Source: Methylorubrum populi (lineage in GTDB: Bacteria > Pseudomonadota > Alphaproteobacteria > Rhizobiales > Beijerinckiaceae). From it: 64,000 bases of DNA. This document shows, piece by piece, positions 53,022 to 61,085 of the stretch. The first letter of the stretch is position 1. Every line of letters begins with the position of its first letter. The notes beneath the pieces were generated by a model that ran no database searches, was not told where the DNA came from, and saw only the letters and a list, made by a program, of their open reading frames with translations. The translations under genes were made by a program, and so were the position numbers. The stretch is taken from NCBI GenBank assembly GCA_036946625.1, contig JAQIIU010000003.1, positions 1,997,001 through 2,061,000 on the forward strand. Direction: 5' to 3'.

Positions 53022-53906
53022 TCAACTGCCGCGATAGGTCTGGTAGCTCCACGGCGTGGCGACGAGGGGCACGTGATAATGGCCCTCCGGCTCGCTCACG
53101 CCGAAGCGCAGCGGGACGATGTCGAGGAAGGGCGGATCGGGCAGGTCGATCCCGAGGCGGCGGTGGTAATCGCCGAGGCGGACGCGCAGTTCGTAGGTCG
53201 CCGCCGGCACGGGCCGCCCGTGGATCAGCGGCGCGTCGGTGCGCCCGTCCGCGTTGGTGACCGCCCGGGCGATGCAGGCCGCCTCGGAGTCGGAGACGAT
53301 CTCGAACAACGCCACCGCCACCCCCGCGGCGGGCCGGCCCAGGGCCGTGTCGAGCACATGCGTCGAGATCCGGCCGGTGGTGCGCAGGCCACCCTCTCCG
53401 CTCACCAGGGCGTTCAGGCGGATCGCGGCGATGCGCATCACCTCGGCCTCGGCCACGCGCCGCTCGACCTCGGGCGTCGAGCCGAGCCGCCGCTCGAAGG
53501 TGGCGAGCAGCGAGGCGCGCCCGTGCCGCTTGACGCACAGGATGAAGGGGATCCCGAATGTTTCCCGATAGGCCGCGTTCAGCCGCTCGAAGCGCGCGAA
53601 CTCGGCCTCCGACAGCCGGTCGAGGCCCGCGGCCGCCTGCTCGGCGATCGAGTCGGGCGCGATCCGCCCCGCCCGTGCCGCCCGCCCGGCGAGTTCGGGA
53701 TGCCCGGCGAGCAGCGCGATCCGCCGCGCCTCGTCCGCCCCCTCGACGGCGGCGCGCATCGCCGCGAACAGGGCCTCGACGGTGGGGTAGGGGCGCCCCG
53801 CCGCGGCGCCTTCCGCGACCCAGGGCGCGTGCTCGAACACGGCGCCGAGCGCCGCGACGAAATCCGCCGGCGGCGCGGCGTTGAGGGCGGAAAGGGTCAC
53901 GGTCAT
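53022..53906 (-). CDS. uraD: Bifunctional OHCU decarboxylase UraD / 5-hydroxyisourate hydrolase UraH
   Basis: The 294-residue protein fuses two steps after urate oxidation. Residues 1 to about 170 are UraD (LNAAPPADFVAALGAVFEHAPWVAE in outline, catalytic His in AGHPELAGR, EQAAAGLDRL, TFGIPFILCVK). From about 180 to the end is the transthyretin-like UraH (ISTHVLDTALGRPAAGV, HYHVPLVATPWSYQTYRGS in outline) with the YRGS end. Reaction order is HIU to OHCU (C-terminal half) to S-allantoin (N-terminal half). ATG 53906. Another UraD is fused to allantoinase at 10.7 kb, so the decarboxylase is duplicated and UraH is not. Confidence 0.95.
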   Translation of the reverse strand: MTVTLSALNAAPPADFVAALGAVFEHAPWVAEGAAAGRPYPTVEALFAAMRAAVEGADEARRIALLAGHPELAGRAARAGRIAPDSIAEQAAAGLDRLSEAEFARFERLNAAYRETFGIPFILCVKRHGRASLLATFERRLGSTPEVERRVAEAEVMRIAAIRLNALVSGEGGLRTTGRISTHVLDTALGRPAAGVAVALFEIVSDSEAACIARAVTNADGRTDAPLIHGRPVPAATYELRVRLGDYHRRLGIDLPDPPFLDIVPLRFGVSEPEGHYHVPLVATPWSYQTYRGS

Positions 53907-54208
53907 CGTGCGCTCGTCGGCCAGGTTCCGCCCCGATCCGGCGGCGGACGAAGATGACCTTAGAGCATCGTCCTGGCTATCGGATCCAGGACGAGGCTCC
54001 CGGTTTTCGATCGTGCATCGTCTTTTCGGACGAGCCGGCCGCCACCTTTCGGGACGATGCTCCGGCAGGCGGCGGGCCCGGGCATCGATCCGCGCGGCGC
54101 CGAGCGCCGCGGACGGCAGCAGGCGCCCTTGAGCTCTGGCACACGCCTTGCCCACCGGCTTCGATCCGGACGAGGCGCGCTCCGGGAGAGGGCAGGAGAA
54201 GACCGCGC
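53907..54208. other. Divergent promoter region of uraD-uraH and the purine permease
   Basis: These 302 bases separate divergent genes. No RutR-like or other clear operator was seen. A TTAGAGCATCGTC word near 53960 resembles the TAGAGCATTTTTC at 60968, a probable small dispersed repeat. Confidence 0.4.
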
Positions 54209-55615
54209 ATGGATGGGCGTGCAGCGAGCGCGGCATCGGCCGCGCCTGAGGAGCCGGTGCCGCTCGGGCCGCCGCGGGCGGCGAGGGAAAACGTTCGCCC
54301 GCTCGCCCTCGGCCTGCTCGGGCTCCAGCACGTGCTCGTGATGTATGCGGGCGCCGTGGCGGTGCCGCTGATCGTCGGGCGCGCCCTCGGGCTGTCGCCG
54401 GAGGAGATCGCGATCCTCGTCAGCGCGGACCTGTTCGCCTGCGGCCTCGCCACCCTGATCCAGAGCTGGGGCCTGCCGGGCATCGGCATCCGCATGCCGG
54501 TGATGATGGGCGTGACCTTCGCCTCCGTGACGCCGATGATCGCCATCGGCACGAACCCGGCGCTCGGCCTGACGACGATCTACGGCTCGGTCATCGTCGC
54601 CGGCCTGTTCGGCCTCCTCGCCGCGCCGCTGATCGGGCGGCTCCTGCCGCTGTTCCCGCCGGTCGTCACCGGCACGATCATCCTGGTGATCGGCATCTCG
54701 CTGATGCGGGTCGGCGTGAACTGGGCGGCGGGCGGCCTCGGCAACCCGAATTACGGCGCGCCGCTTTATCTCGGCATCAGCGCCCTCGTCCTCCTCGCGA
54801 TCCTCGCCATCACCCGCTTCACCACCGGCTTCGTTTCCTCGGCCTCGGTCCTGATCGGCATCGTGCTGGGCATGCTCGTCGCCGCGCCGTTCGGCCTCGT
54901 CGACCTGTCGAAGGCCGCCGCCGCCCCCTGGCTCGACGCGGTCAGGCCGTTCCACTTCGGCCGGCCCACCTTCGATCCCGTCTCGGCGACGACGCTGTGC
55001 ATCGTGATGATCGTGGTGATGATCGAGTCGACCGGCATGTTCCTGGCGCTCTCCGCCATCACCGCCGATCCGGTCGACGAGGCGCGGCTGACCCGGGGCC
55101 TGCGCGCGGACGGGCTCGGCACGCTGCTCGGCGGCGTGTTCAACACCTTCCCCTACACCTCGTTCTCGCAGAACGTCGGCCTCGTCGGGGTCACCGGCGT
55201 GCGCTCGCGCCGCGTCACCGTGGTCGGCGGCGCCGTCATGCTGGCGCTCGGCCTGATCCCGAAGCTCGCCGCCCTGGTCGAGGCGGTGCCGCCATGCGTG
55301 CTCGGCGGAGCCGGCCTCGTGATGTTCGGCATGGTGGGCGCGACGGGCGTGCGCATCCTCGGCGCGGTCGATTTCTCGGGCAACCGCAACAACCTGTTCA
55401 TCGTCGCGGTCGCGGTCGGCTTCGGCATGATCCCGCTCGTGGCGCCGGCCTTCTTCAGGCAGATGCCGGCCGCGCTGCACCCGCTGCTCGAATCGGGCAT
55501 CCTGCTCGCGGCGATCGCGGCGGTGCCGCTCAACCTGTTCTTCAACGGCCTCGGCAGCGCGGCCGAGGCGCGCGACGCGGCCCTGCGTCAGGCCCGAACG
55601 GCGGACGCGCATTGA
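54209..55615 (+). CDS. NCS2-family purine (xanthine/urate) permease
   Basis: The 468-residue membrane protein has about twelve to fourteen hydrophobic segments and NCS2 landmarks: GLLGLQHVLVMYAGAVAVPL, FASVTPMIAIG, ESTGMFLALS and the signature NTFPYTSFSQNVGLVGVTGV in outline. Xanthine/urate-type members have this arrangement, uracil-type ones differ, so a purine is favoured. AGGAG lies ten bases before the ATG. Divergent from uraD-uraH, it probably feeds urate or xanthine to PuuD. Confidence 0.9.
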   Translation: MDGRAASAASAAPEEPVPLGPPRAARENVRPLALGLLGLQHVLVMYAGAVAVPLIVGRALGLSPEEIAILVSADLFACGLATLIQSWGLPGIGIRMPVMMGVTFASVTPMIAIGTNPALGLTTIYGSVIVAGLFGLLAAPLIGRLLPLFPPVVTGTIILVIGISLMRVGVNWAAGGLGNPNYGAPLYLGISALVLLAILAITRFTTGFVSSASVLIGIVLGMLVAAPFGLVDLSKAAAAPWLDAVRPFHFGRPTFDPVSATTLCIVMIVVMIESTGMFLALSAITADPVDEARLTRGLRADGLGTLLGGVFNTFPYTSFSQNVGLVGVTGVRSRRVTVVGGAVMLALGLIPKLAALVEAVPPCVLGGAGLVMFGMVGATGVRILGAVDFSGNRNNLFIVAVAVGFGMIPLVAPAFFRQMPAALHPLLESGILLAAIAAVPLNLFFNGLGSAAEARDAALRQARTADAH

Positions 55616-55702
55616 CGCCGCGCCGCCCCTCACGCCGATCCGGAGGCGAGCATGCCGCTGACGTCATCGCGATCCGGCAAGGGCCGCGGTGAAGAAAACG
55701 GG

Positions 55703-56134
55703 TCAAAGGCCGAATTTTTTCAGCAACGCCGTGAATTCGGTCACTTTCGCAGCGCTCAGGCGTTCGACGAGTCTCTCCTGCTGATCGTCGAGCATTTTCC
55801 GATGCCGGGCATACAGGGCTTTCCCCTTGCCGCTCAGGAAGATCAGCACCTTGCGGCGGTCCTTCGGATCGGGTGCTCGGTAGACCATGGCATCGGCGAC
55901 CATGCGATCGATGATCTTCGTCAAGGTCGCCGGGTCCACGAACACGACGGAGGCCAGGTCGCGCATGGGGCGTCCATCGGCGGAGGACAGCGCATTGATG
56001 ACCCTGAACTGCTCGATGGCCAGACCATCCGGACGCAGGCCTTCCTCCAACTGCTCTTCCAACTGACGATTGACGCTTGCGATCAGGTAGGCGAGCTGGT
56101 CTTCCATGCGGTCGAACTGAGGCACGCTCCGCAT
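55703..56134 (-). CDS. MarR-family transcriptional regulator
   Basis: The 143-residue protein has the winged-helix core of MarR: QFRVINALSSADGRPMRDLASVVFVDPATLTKIIDRMV in outline, then the wing RAPDPKDRRKVLIFLS. It is divergent from the AmiC-like binding-protein gene, and an imperfect 30-bp palindrome lies 28 bases upstream of its ATG. It may control itself and that gene; the ligand could be a purine breakdown product but nothing shows this. Confidence 0.9.
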   Translation of the reverse strand: MRSVPQFDRMEDQLAYLIASVNRQLEEQLEEGLRPDGLAIEQFRVINALSSADGRPMRDLASVVFVDPATLTKIIDRMVADAMVYRAPDPKDRRKVLIFLSGKGKALYARHRKMLDDQQERLVERLSAAKVTEFTALLKKFGL

Positions 56135-56161
56135 CCTTGCATCCGATTGCCGATCCGGTTT

Positions 56162-56191
56162 ATTGTAAATCGAGATATCTGGAATTTCAAT
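56162..56191. promoter_or_regulatory. Imperfect 30-bp palindrome, candidate MarR operator
   Basis: Centred on GATATC (56174-56179), the arms ATTGTAAATCGA and TGGAATTTCAAT match as reverse complements at 9 of 12 positions. It is strongly AT-rich for this genome and sits just upstream of the marR start and about 155 bases before the divergent gene. Confidence 0.65.
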
Positions 56192-56344
56192 GTCCGGGCT
56201 CGTTCTTGGGCACCGACTGCCTATCTGTTGAGCACATATCGTGGGGCGCGGTTCTTGCGTACCTTGATCCCAGCCGCGATCCGGGGAGCCATCGCGCCCG
56301 GACGTGGATGCAGATACGATTTCTGCGCCGGGCGATGACGGACT

Positions 56345-57400
56345 ATGCGAACGCGTCCTCTCAAGCTTGGACTCCTGGTCTCCAGGGAAGGTCCCCTGGG
56401 AATCTGGGCTCCCTCCTGCGACGCCTCGGCCCTTCTCGCGGTGGCCGAACTCAACGCGGCGGGCGGCCTGCTCGGGCAGCCGATCGAGCTCGTGGTCGCC
56501 GATGCCGGGCCGACCCATGCGAGCGCCGCCGAAGGGGCCGCCACGCTGATCGATCTCGACGGCGTTGCGGCGATCGTCACGATGGTCGAGAGTTCGGCAC
56601 GCCGTGTCCTCCTGAACCGGATCGGCGGCCGCATACCGGTGGTTTACACACCCCAGTTCGAGGGGGGCGAAACCGATGCGACCGCCCTGACGATCGGCGA
56701 GACGACCGCCGGCCTCGTCGCGCGCGGGCTCGAATGGCTCATGTGTCACAAGCGGGCGACCCGCTTCTACCTCATCGGCAGCGACTATCTTTGGCCGCGT
56801 CGGTCGATTCTCCTGGCGCGCCTTCAAATCGCGGCGCGGGGCGGCAGCGTCATCGGCGAATCCATCGTTCCATACGGACACGAGAACTATGAGCGCGTCG
56901 TCGAGACGATCGGCCGCGCGCGCCCGGACGTGGTGATCTTCTGGCTCGCGGGTCACGAGTCGATCATGTTCAACCGGACGTTCGCCGCGCGCGGACTGGG
57001 CTCGAAGATCCTGCGTTTCTGTACGGCCGTGGAGGAAACGATCCTGTACGCAACCGGCCCGGACTGCACCGAGAACCTGTTCGTGGCCTCGTCCTACTTT
57101 GCCAATCTCCGTTCACGGAACAATGACGCTTTCCTCGAGCGGTATCATCAGGCGTTCGGCGCATCGCCCCCGCCCGCGAACGGCTTCGGCCAATCGCTCT
57201 ACGAGGGCGTCCATTGCCTGAGCGGCCTCGCCGAGGCGGCGGGCAGCCTTCGTCCGGCGGAACTGCGCCGACGCGTCGGCCAAGCCGCCCAGCACAGGAC
57301 GGCGCGCGGCAACGAACCCCGGATCGCCGCCGGTCGAACCTCCCATCCCGTCCATGTCGCCGTCGCCGACGAATGCGACTTCCGAATCCTCACGGACTGA
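56345..57400 (+). CDS. AmiC/UrtA-like type 1 periplasmic-binding-fold protein without signal peptide
   Basis: The 351-residue protein has the amide/urea-binding fold (KLGLLVSREGPLGIWAPSCDASALLAVAELNAAGGLLGQPIELVVAD in outline, IGSDYLWPRR, FYLIGSDY, FGQSLYEGVH). It begins MRTRPLKLG with no export signal, so like AmiC it may be a cytoplasmic sensor rather than a transport protein. No ABC permease or AmiR-like gene is adjacent. Urea or ammonia-yielding amides made by the allantoin pathway are possible ligands; that is inference. It is divergent from marR. Confidence 0.85.
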   Translation: MRTRPLKLGLLVSREGPLGIWAPSCDASALLAVAELNAAGGLLGQPIELVVADAGPTHASAAEGAATLIDLDGVAAIVTMVESSARRVLLNRIGGRIPVVYTPQFEGGETDATALTIGETTAGLVARGLEWLMCHKRATRFYLIGSDYLWPRRSILLARLQIAARGGSVIGESIVPYGHENYERVVETIGRARPDVVIFWLAGHESIMFNRTFAARGLGSKILRFCTAVEETILYATGPDCTENLFVASSYFANLRSRNNDAFLERYHQAFGASPPPANGFGQSLYEGVHCLSGLAEAAGSLRPAELRRRVGQAAQHRTARGNEPRIAAGRTSHPVHVAVADECDFRILTD

Positions 57401-58132
57401 CGGGCGGCCGGGATGCCGCGCGTCGGGTTCCGGCCGGGCCGGCACGGCCGGCGAGGTCCGGACCGATACCGCCGACCGCGCGCGAAGGCCAGCGAGGCCC
57501 CATTCAGCGGTCCGCTCTGGATCCCGACAAGGACCGTCCATAGAGAACCGCATGGAATCGCGGCGGAATGCCGTGAGGCGGACATCGTGAAAGTCCGCGG
57601 GGGGGGCGAAAGAGACGGCGGAGCGCCTGCGCGGACCGCCCTCGTGGATCCGGTGCAGCGCCCCGAGCGCCAGCCCGCCGATGCCGAAGGGCAGGGTTGC
57701 GTGGGCCTCGGGCCCGACCTCGGTCCGGGTCGAATCCGTCGGCCGGCGCCTCTTCCTTCACCGGAAGCCGGCGCCGCCGTTCGGGACGAGGCTCCCCGGT
57801 GTCGGCACGTCGAGGGAGCGGGGAGGGGGCGTGGTTTGGGGAGCGAGTCTCGTTCCGGCCACGGTCTTGACGCCCGAATCGGCGGGACGTGAGCCGTATC
57901 AGCCCTGCACGCATCGCGGGCAGAATCGGTTTGCCCCGGCGAAAACCGCATGCACCTCTCCGGCACTGCAATAAATCCCCGTGCTGTTGCCGTTGAACGA
58001 CAGACGTTTGCCCCCACCGTTCTATCGTGTTGCCTGCCGGGGACTTTGCCGGAGGATGTCGCGCGGGACGCACGGGCCGTGCCACGCCGCGCGGGCTCTC
58101 GAAGATGTGCCAGGGTTCATGAGTGACGGGTC
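57401..58132. other. Gene-free stretch of about 730 bases
   Basis: No convincing gene. On the minus strand around 57640-57720 one frame reads PFGIGGLALGALHRIHEGG, which resembles the N-terminus of an aldo/keto reductase, but there is no continuation. It may be a decayed gene. The rest has no recognisable motif. Confidence 0.4.
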
Positions 58133-58537
58133 ATGAGCGACACACGACCCACGGGCCGCCGGCCCGTCATCCTCCTCGTCGAGGACGAGCCGGACGAGCG
58201 CTTCCTCGCGGCCGAGCTGCTGGAAGAGAAGGGCTTCGAGGTGATCGAGGCCGAGACGGCCGAGCGCGCCCTCGACATCCTGCACCAGCGTGGCGACGGG
58301 ATCGACGTGGTGTTTTCCGACGTGCGCACGCCGGGCACGATCGGCGGGTTCGAACTGGCGCGGATCATCGGCGTGACCTGGCCGCGCATCCGCCTGCTGC
58401 TGACCTCGGGCGATGCGGGCGACCAGCCGAGCGACCTGCGCGTCACCGCGACCTTCATGCCCAAGCCCTGGCGGGCACCGGAGATCCTGACGTGGCTGGA
58501 GGAGGCCGCAGGGCTCAGGGAGTCGCCGGAGGGGTGA
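58133..58537 (+). CDS. Stand-alone response-regulator receiver protein (CheY-like)
   Basis: The 134-residue protein is a receiver domain only: acidic pair in LLVEDEPDE (about 17-18), phospho-acceptor Asp63 in VVFSDVRTPG, the Ser/Thr in LLLTSGD and the Lys in MPKPW. No histidine kinase is adjacent. Single-domain receivers of this FixJ/CheY-like group are common in Methylobacterium and often take part in phosphorelays or stress responses. A long hairpin overlaps its stop codon. Confidence 0.9.
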   Translation: MSDTRPTGRRPVILLVEDEPDERFLAAELLEEKGFEVIEAETAERALDILHQRGDGIDVVFSDVRTPGTIGGFELARIIGVTWPRIRLLLTSGDAGDQPSDLRVTATFMPKPWRAPEILTWLEEAAGLRESPEG

Positions 58538-58572
58538 TACGGTTTCCGCTTGATGAAAGCGGAAACCGTATC
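58536..58572. terminator. Perfect 16-bp hairpin overlapping the receiver-gene stop
   Basis: GATACGGTTTCCGCTT and its exact reverse complement are separated by a 5-base loop (58552-58556). The left arm begins within the TGA. No T run follows on the plus strand. Part of the stem (GGAAACCGTAT) is also at 24670-24680. Confidence 0.65.
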
Positions 58573-58860
58573 GGCAAGCCCGCGCGGCGCTTGAGCGACG
58601 CCGACATCCGCCATCCCGAAGGGATCCAACCGGATGTCGTATGAGCCGCCGCATCATCCCGCTCCCCTCCGCGGGAGAGGGGAGCGCCGCTTCCGGAAAG
58701 ACCTGAGCCGACCCCGCTCCCGCCTGCTCCGCAGGCACTCTCCCCCACCCGAGTCGGGCCTGCCCGCCTTGAACCTGCCCGACCTGGACCTGCCCGCCTT
58801 GGGCAGATCCTTGCGGATCCCGGGCAGGCCCGCGATCCGTGGGGAGAGGGTTCATTCGGC
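58573..58860. other. Intergenic region with short repeats
   Basis: About 290 bases without a supported gene. It holds an AACCGGATGTCGTATGA word (58628-58644), the palindrome GCTCCCCTC/GAGGGGAGC (58661-58685) and a low-complexity stretch at 58758-58802 where CCTGCCCGCCTTG and CCTGCCCGACCTG units repeat. Confidence 0.5.
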
Positions 58861-59322
58861 TTACGCCGCGGCGACGGTCGCCTTCACGATCCGGTCGGGA
58901 TCGCGCACGGGCTCGCCGCGCTTGATCGTGTCGACCACCTCCATGCCCTCGATCACCTTGCCCCACACCGTGTACTGGCGGTCGAGGAAGCGGGCGTCGG
59001 CGAAGCAGATGAAGAACTGCGAGTTCGCCGAGTGCGGGAAGTTGGTGCGCGCCATCGAGCAGGTGCCGCGCACGTGCGGCTCGGCGTTGAACTCGGCGTT
59101 GAGGTCGGGCAGCTCCGAGCCGCCGGAGCCGGTGCCGGTCGGGTCGCCGGTCTGGGCCATGAAGCCGTCGATGACGCGGTGGAACGGCACGCCGTCGTAG
59201 AAGCCCTGGCCCGCCAGCGTCTTGATCCGCTCGACGTGGTTGGGGGCGAGATCGGGGCGCAGCGCGATGACGACGCGGCCCTTGGTGGTCTCCAGGACGA
59301 TGGTCTCGTTCGTCTCTGCCAT
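58861..59322 (-). CDS. ppiB: Cytoplasmic peptidyl-prolyl cis-trans isomerase, cyclophilin type
   Basis: The 153-residue protein is a bacterial cyclophilin: VPFHRVIDGFMAQTGDPTGTG carries the catalytic Arg, and FFICFADARFLDRQYTVWG the second half of the site (both in outline). It lacks a signal peptide and starts MAETNETI, so it is cytoplasmic. A periplasmic paralogue lies at 59859, and the two flank a small secreted protein gene. Confidence 0.93.
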   Translation of the reverse strand: MAETNETIVLETTKGRVVIALRPDLAPNHVERIKTLAGQGFYDGVPFHRVIDGFMAQTGDPTGTGSGGSELPDLNAEFNAEPHVRGTCSMARTNFPHSANSQFFICFADARFLDRQYTVWGKVIEGMEVVDTIKRGEPVRDPDRIVKATVAAA

Positions 59323-59325
59323 GGC

Positions 59326-59832
59326 TTAGATTCCCTGTCCTCTGGGTCCGTCGTAGATGAAGCGCAGCGCCAGGGGGCGCCCCGCAATGGCTCCGCCGAG
59401 GGCCGGCGTGAGCCGGACCGGGGTGCAGCGGGCGAGCGCGTCGAGCGTCGCCCGCACCAGGATCTCCCGGGCCCTCGCAGCGCCCGGCGTCTTGTCGAAC
59501 GACGTCTTGGCGAACGACGTCTTGGCAAAGGTCTTGGCGAAGGTGATCCGCGGCGTGCCGATCACCGAGCCGTCCCGGCGCAGCGACAGGCGCGCCGTGA
59601 TCTCCGCGCGCTCGAACCGGCCCAGGCCCTCGGGCACCCTCCAGCAGGCGGCGAGCGCCGGATAGAGCGCCTTCAGGGTATCGGCCGGGGGCGGCCCCGT
59701 CTCCCCCGCGGGCAGCGGCACGGGCTGCGTGCCCCGCAAGGTCCGGGGCAGGGTGCGCCAGGGTTCAATGCCCCCGAACGCATCCGCCCCGCCCGGTGCG
59801 AGCAGGGCGAGGCCCGCCGCGAGGAGGCCCAT
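59326..59832 (-). CDS. Secreted hypothetical protein with TonB-C-like domain and internal repeat
   Basis: The 168-residue protein has a short signal-like start (MGLLAAGLALLAPGGADA). A C-terminal region resembles the energy-transducer/TonB-C fold: ALYPALAACWRVPEGLG, RLSLRRDGSVIGTPRI and a late LALRFIYDG. In the middle is a repeat, FAKT-FAKTS-FAKTS-FDKT, encoded by about three copies of a 15-base unit (59495-59545). It lies three bases after ppiB start on the same strand. No known function; likely periplasmic. Confidence 0.75.
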   Translation of the reverse strand: MGLLAAGLALLAPGGADAFGGIEPWRTLPRTLRGTQPVPLPAGETGPPPADTLKALYPALAACWRVPEGLGRFERAEITARLSLRRDGSVIGTPRITFAKTFAKTSFAKTSFDKTPGAARAREILVRATLDALARCTPVRLTPALGGAIAGRPLALRFIYDGPRGQGI

Positions 59833-59858
59833 CCTGCTTCGCGATGGACGCCGGGCCG

Positions 59859-60397
59859 CTATCGGCCGCCTCCGGCGAGCGTCATCCTCACGATCTTGTC
59901 GGGGTCCTGCACCGCGCCGTTATTGGCCTTGGAGCCCTTCTTGATCTTGTCGACCACGTCCATCCCGGAAGTGACGACGCCGACCACGGTGTAGTTGTTG
60001 TTCAGGAAGTCCGCGTCGCCCGTGCAGATGAAGAACTGCGAATTGGCCGAGTTCGGATCGCCCGAGCGGGCCATGCCGACGGTGCCGCGCTTGAACGGGG
60101 CGGAGGAGAACTCGGCGGGGATGTTGGGCAGGCTGGAGCCGCCGGTGCCGTTGCCCTTGGGATCACCGGTCTGGGCCATGAAACCGTCGATGACGCGGTG
60201 GAACTTCAGGCCGTCGTAGAAGCCCTGGGCGATCAGCGTCTTGAGCTGCTTGACGTGCTTCGGCGCGATCTCGGGGCGCAGCTCGATCGTGACCCGCCCG
60301 TCCTTGGTGTCGAGCGTGACGGTGTTCTCGCCGGCCCGCGCGGGAGCGGCGAACAGGGCCGCGGACAGGGCGAGACCGAGGACGGCGTGGCGGCGAT

Positions 60398-60401
<4 letters not shown>
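59859..60401 (-). CDS. ppiA: Periplasmic peptidyl-prolyl cis-trans isomerase, cyclophilin type
   Basis: The 180-residue cyclophilin begins with a signal peptide (MNRRHAVLGLALSAALFA, cut near ARAGE) and has FHRVIDGFMAQTGDP and FFICTGDADFLNNNYTVVG. It assists folding of exported proteins. Its ATG overlaps the coaD stop (ATGA), so the two are coupled. Confidence 0.93.
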
Positions 60402-60955
<554 letters not shown>

Positions 60956-61085
60956 GGGAACGGCCCTAGAGCATTTTTCCCGCGAACGGAACCCGACCGA
61001 TCCTCTGCCGAGTCCTTGCGCTTCGTCGTTCCGGGGCCGCGCGGCGGAACCCGGAACGACGGGGGACGCGGGATCGGTCCACGCC

